A stretch of DNA of 8,243 nucleotides. It comes from CALCCV01 sp964388665. GTDB taxonomy: Bacteria; Bdellovibrionota; Bdellovibrionia; Bdellovibrionales; Bdellovibrionaceae. The stretch spans positions 1-8,243 of the forward strand of contig CAYMBJ010000122.1 in NCBI GenBank assembly GCA_964388665.1. The letters run 5' to 3'. A program made the translations under genes and the position numbers. Below are positions 6,426-8,243 of the stretch, piece after piece. The first letter of the stretch is position 1, and every line of letters begins with the position of its first letter. The notes under the pieces are model-generated. The model did no database searches, was not told the DNA's origin, and saw only the letters and a program-made list of their open reading frames with translations.

Positions 6426-7913
6426 ATGCAGGACGGAGCTGTAAAAGATCTTGAAAAGGAGAACAAATATTTGCGCCATGAGAATGAGCGGCTCCGTCAT
6501 TTGCTTGAGCTTTTGAAGCGAGATAAATTTGGATCCAAATCTGAGAAAGTGGAGTTGCTTGAAGAGCAGCTTTTATTCAACGAAGTGGAGCGAGAATCCA
6601 GGCCGCCTGAACCTGAGCAAGTAGAGTTAATTGAAGGCTATGTTCGAAAGAAAATAGGTCGCGCTGCTAGAAAGCCCTTTCCGGAGGACCTTCCCAGAAA
6701 AGAAGTTGTTATTGAACTGCCAGAGTCAGAAAAAATCTGTCCCCACGATGGAGCTGAGTTAAAAGAAATTGGTTTTGAGATTACGGAAAAGCTCAAGACC
6801 ATTCCAGCTCAGATGATTGTGGTTGTTGAAAAGAAGAAAAAGTACGCTTGTCCCTGCTGTGAAAGCCATATGGCGCAAGCCAAAAGTAACTCCATTTTAC
6901 CCGGAACCATCACAACTCCTGAGTTAATCTCATTTTTGATTTTTTCAAAATTTTATCAGGGCCTTCCCCTCTACCGACTCGAGGAGCTGTTTAGACTGCA
7001 AGGAATCGAGGTGAACAGGGGCACTATGGCCAACTGGTTGATTAGAGTTGCAGAAAAATTGCAACCTATTTGGAATGTGCTTGAAGAGTGGGCTTTAGCT
7101 AGCGGATATTTGGGCATTGATGCCACCACAGTGCAGGTCCTAAAAGAACAAGACCGAAAACCCGAGACCAAATCATTTATGTGGGCTCGCGGTTCTCCTG
7201 AGCTTGGAATCGTTCTCTTTGATTATGATGTTTCCGGCGCGGGAAAAGTCGCTGAAAGATCAATCGCTGGTTTTAATGGTGCACTTCAAGCGGATGCTCA
7301 TCGTGGCTATAATCGACTGGACACTCAAGTCTACAGAATGGGTTGCATGATGCATGCTCGAAGAAAGTTCCATGAGGCCTGGTTGTCTGCTCAGAAAAAA
7401 TCGGGGCTTGCAGAAAATGCACTGAAGATGATTAAAAAACTCTATAAGTTTGAAGAAGCTTATAAGTTACAGAATCTATCTCAAGAAGAGCGCCATCAAG
7501 CACGGCTTCAAGAAGTAAAGCCTTACATGGAAAAAATCCTCAATTGGTGCCACGAAAAATCCAATAAGGTATTGCCATCAAGTCCACTTGGCATCGCTAT
7601 CAACTACTATCTCGCAGAGTATGACAAGCTCACTGGGTTTTTAAAAGATGGCCGCTATGAAATTGACAATGGTTGGATCGAAAGAGCGATTAGAAAATTT
7701 GCCATTGGTCGAAACAATTGGCTCTTCTCCGACACCGTCAACGGAGCCAAGGCCTCCAGTCTCCTGTACTCCCTCGTGATAACCGCAAAAATAAATGATA
7801 AAGATCCATTCTTGGCTATGACTGAAATCCTAACCGCCCTGCCCACGGCTACCACAATTGAAGATTTTGAGAGTCTCGCGGCATTGCTAGTGAGAAAGTC
7901 ACATTTACACTAA
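6426..7913 (+). CDS. tnpC: IS66 transposase TnpC (DDE)
   Basis: This 495-residue protein is a full-length IS66 transposase. Residues 7-55 form a leucine-rich coiled coil (LEKENKYLRHENERLRHLL) with KFGSKSEK (34-41), as is usual at the N-terminus. A zinc-finger-like part follows, with C105PHDG and C142-x2-C145, framing EKLKTIPAQ (121-129). The central part (about 165-455) is the RNase-H-like catalytic domain, with D232 (GIDATTVQVL), D290 (LQADAHRGYN) and E419 (IDNGWIERAIRKFAIGRNNWLF); CMMHARRKFHEA (307-318) is also conserved. The C-terminal tail (DPFLAMTEILTALP) fits the IS66 C-terminal segment. ATG 6426 has no strong ribosome site, so coupling to tnpB is likely. The usual DET of the first acidic motif is DAT here, which keeps the catalytic Asp. 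No frameshift was seen. Confidence 0.96.
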   Translation: MQDGAVKDLEKENKYLRHENERLRHLLELLKRDKFGSKSEKVELLEEQLLFNEVERESRPPEPEQVELIEGYVRKKIGRAARKPFPEDLPRKEVVIELPESEKICPHDGAELKEIGFEITEKLKTIPAQMIVVVEKKKKYACPCCESHMAQAKSNSILPGTITTPELISFLIFSKFYQGLPLYRLEELFRLQGIEVNRGTMANWLIRVAEKLQPIWNVLEEWALASGYLGIDATTVQVLKEQDRKPETKSFMWARGSPELGIVLFDYDVSGAGKVAERSIAGFNGALQADAHRGYNRLDTQVYRMGCMMHARRKFHEAWLSAQKKSGLAENALKMIKKLYKFEEAYKLQNLSQEERHQARLQEVKPYMEKILNWCHEKSNKVLPSSPLGIAINYYLAEYDKLTGFLKDGRYEIDNGWIERAIRKFAIGRNNWLFSDTVNGAKASSLLYSLVITAKINDKDPFLAMTEILTALPTATTIEDFESLAALLVRKSHLH

Positions 7914-7921
7914 ATCAATAC

Positions 7922-7942
7922 TGGGTTGGATAGATCGCTTAC
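7922..7942 (-). repeat. IS66 right terminal inverted repeat
   Basis: The reverse complement begins GTAAGCGATCTATCC and pairs with 5705-5725. It lies 8 bases after the tnpC stop codon and is followed at once by the right duplication copy. Confidence 0.93.
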
Positions 7943-7950
7943 GATTAACC
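7943..7950. repeat. Target site duplication, right copy (GATTAACC)
   Basis: This is an exact copy of 5697-5704 and marks the right insertion boundary of the IS66 element. Confidence 0.95.
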
Positions 7951-8190
7951 TTCTAAGTACTTCGGGTGTGTAGAAGTGAGCATGGACAGAGTATTTTCGC
8001 TGCTTTAGACTTTCAAAATTTGAGTTGGGGGAGGTCCACCGCACCCAACGTCTCAAATTGTCGTCTTCTAACTCCCATATATGGTCCTTGAACTCGCGCT
8101 GCCATTCTGTAGGGTCTGAATAGGGTTGCCGCAAATCAAAACAAAATCTACAATCAGGAATGACTCCAAGAACCCGCCCGTGCTTTTTCA
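7943..8190 (-). pseudogene. SAM methyltransferase-like gene remnant, cut at both ends by IS elements
   Basis: On the minus strand this part encodes about 82 residues beginning KKHGRVLGVIPDCRFCFD. This matches the strand after the SAM-binding core in methyltransferases (family form LKPGGxLxxxxPDxRFTFD), followed by an acidic linker and then VHAHFYTPEVLRRLI (family HxHxxTxxxxxxLL). The first half, with the SAM-binding GxGxG motif, is missing: upstream the sequence turns into an IS21-like end at 8191. The 3' end is cut at 7943 by IS66; the open frame now reads ten IS-encoded residues (VSDLSNPVLI) to a TAG at 7910-7912. Precise removal of IS66 and one target copy joins it in frame to 5601-5696, giving a fragment of about 113 residues. 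An ATG at 8191-8189 is created at the boundary, but the product would lack the cofactor site. It is convergent to the glycan operon. Confidence 0.75.
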
Positions 8191-8243
8191 TGTCCGATTT
8201 CACCGATCTGACCACCCCGGTTTCACCACATTTGACCACCCAT
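8191..8243. mobile_element. Probable terminus of an IS21-type insertion sequence (partial)
   Basis: The last 53 bases differ in character from the rest: they are GC-richer and built of tandem units, TTTCACC-GATCT-GACCACCC (8198-8217) and TTTCACC-ACATTT-GACCACCC (8221-8241). They start with TG at 8191, exactly where the methyltransferase-like protein similarity breaks off. Ends that begin with TG and carry repeated GGTGGTCA-type transposase sites are characteristic of IS21-family elements. The istA/istB genes and the other end would lie beyond the window, so the family call rests on the terminus alone. Confidence 0.5.
8198..8241. repeat. Two tandem TTTCACC-n-GACCACCC units
   Basis: TTTCACC recurs with a 23-base step and GACCACCC with a 24-base step, separated within each unit by 5 or 6 variable bases. 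The array may continue past the right edge. The likely role is multiple transposase binding sites at an IS end. Confidence 0.7.

Larger units (their letters stand above)
5705..7942 (+). mobile_element. Complete IS66-family insertion sequence
   Basis: The element is 2238 bp long with 21-bp terminal inverted repeats that match at 19 of 21 positions and begin GTAAGCG, the type of terminus known for the IS66 family. It is flanked by a perfect 8-bp direct repeat. It carries the three-gene set tnpA, tnpB, tnpC in one direction, with tnpA and tnpB overlapping as ATGA and tnpC 13 bases after tnpB. All three frames are open and the transposase acidic triad is present, so it may be active. The identical target copies suggest a fairly recent insertion. 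It lies in the 3' part of a minus-strand methyltransferase-like gene, in opposite orientation to it and in the same orientation as the upstream glycan operon. Confidence 0.96.

Noticed and set aside
8191..8243. CRISPR-like repeats at the right edge
   Set aside because: There are only two units with 5-6 variable internal bases and no spacers of constant length. The pattern fits an IS terminus better.

Overview
The window reads as a stretch of an AT-rich bacterial genome in a surface-glycan / lipid-linked polysaccharide region that has been hit by insertion sequences. The host cannot be named from the sequence. Clear GGAG-type ribosome sites, frequent GTG/TTG starts, a GtrB-type membrane glycosyltransferase and an IS66-family element fit a Gram-negative, proteobacterium-like organism; this is inference.

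Positions 1-5458 (+) are one tightly packed transcription unit in which neighbouring genes overlap. It holds the C-terminal membrane part of a GtrB/DPM1-like polyprenyl-phosphate glycosyltransferase (its upstream half is broken or frameshifted at the left edge), a SAM methyltransferase, a second SAM methyltransferase with an N-terminal Cys4 module and a hydrophobic tail, a membrane di-iron fatty-acid desaturase, a third SAM methyltransferase, and a large polytopic GT-C-like membrane protein. Together they suggest sugar transfer to a lipid carrier at the inner membrane, methylation of the glycan, and unsaturation of an acyl or polyprenyl-type lipid partner. The final product is not deducible.

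Positions 5459-5600 are a gene-free junction. From 5601 to the right edge lies a minus-strand gene remnant, the C-terminal part of yet another methyltransferase-like protein. It is split by a complete 2238-bp IS66-family element (5705-7942) with imperfect 21-bp terminal inverted repeats, a perfect 8-bp target duplication (GATTAACC) and three intact genes (tnpA, tnpB, tnpC). Removing the element and one duplication copy restores a continuous reading frame that ends at a natural stop at 5601-5603. The 5' end of this remnant abuts sequence from 8191 to the right edge that looks like the terminus of a second, IS21-type element with repeated TTTCACC/GACCACCC units. The remnant has therefore probably been hit twice.

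No RNA genes, CRISPR arrays or convincing terminators were seen.
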